This document shows positions 63,914 through 64,000 of a DNA stretch of 64,000 nucleotides, in pieces (positions within the stretch are counted from its first letter, which is position 1; every line of letters starts with the position of its first letter). The notes below the pieces were generated by a model, which saw only the letters and a program-made list of their open reading frames with translations, did no database searches and had not been told where the DNA came from. This DNA comes from Coleofasciculus sp937127375 (lineage in GTDB: Bacteria > Cyanobacteriota > Cyanobacteriia > Cyanobacteriales > Coleofasciculaceae): assembly GCA_040218875.1 (NCBI GenBank), contig JAVJQP010000050.1; one strand, given 5' to 3'. Made by a program: the position numbers and the translations under genes.

Positions 63914-64000
63914 TTAGGGGATGAGGGGGAAATGCCAAGAAGTAGATAGACACAGTAGGGGAGAATAAAGGCGACTTTAGGTTATGTATTCCCAGTGAAT

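Overview
The window is chromosomal DNA of a cyanobacterium, probably a filamentous, mat-forming one. The evidence is a crtP-crtB carotenoid pair, many HIP1-type GCGATCGC octamers on both strands, a HepA-like exporter, PEP-CTERM and calcium-binding secreted proteins, Uma2 and Rpn nucleases, a NACHT-type STAND ATPase, and a dense load of short palindromic and minisatellite repeats. I cannot fix the genus; a Coleofasciculus/Oscillatoriales-like organism fits best. I saw no rRNA, tRNA or CRISPR array.

Layout. 1-2.7 kb: phytoene synthase and phytoene desaturase on the minus strand. 2.7-8.9 kb: an unknown membrane-anchored protein flanked by inverted repeat blocks, a long TPR protein, an Rpn nuclease, and galT on the minus strand. 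9.1-10.6 kb: a sucrose-phosphate-synthase-like glycosyltransferase. 10.7-35.9 kb: a large plus-strand locus for a sulfated exopolysaccharide. It starts at a near-consensus promoter and carries a Wzc-like tyrosine kinase/co-polymerase, a priming sugar transferase, a HepA-like ABC exporter, a Wzy-like polymerase, six further glycosyltransferases, five intact sulfotransferases and one decayed one, and two FG-GAP/UnbV beta-propeller proteins. 36-46.8 kb: two PEP-CTERM proteins and a 2667-residue multidomain adhesin with malectin-like repeats.

47-64 kb: a UbiB/ABC1 kinase, a VapBC module whose toxin has one in-frame stop, a 1385-residue NACHT ATPase with a long, internally homogenised HEAT-like array, a Uma2 nuclease, an M1 aminopeptidase with HEAT repeats, a beta-helix/SLH protein, a small zinc-ribbon membrane protein, and a three-gene membrane/hydrolase cluster.

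How it may work together: the EPS genes should prime, extend, sulfate, export and polymerise an anionic capsule. The RTX/CBM6 propeller protein, the malectin adhesin and the PEP-CTERM proteins are plausible partners of that matrix; this is inference. The two most promising undescribed items are the pairing of sulfotransferases with FG-GAP/UnbV proteins and the NACHT repeat receptor. The repeat landscape is also unusual: two MITE-like families with recognisable ends, three tracts of one 9-bp minisatellite, and palindromic repeats that have entered a coding sequence in frame.
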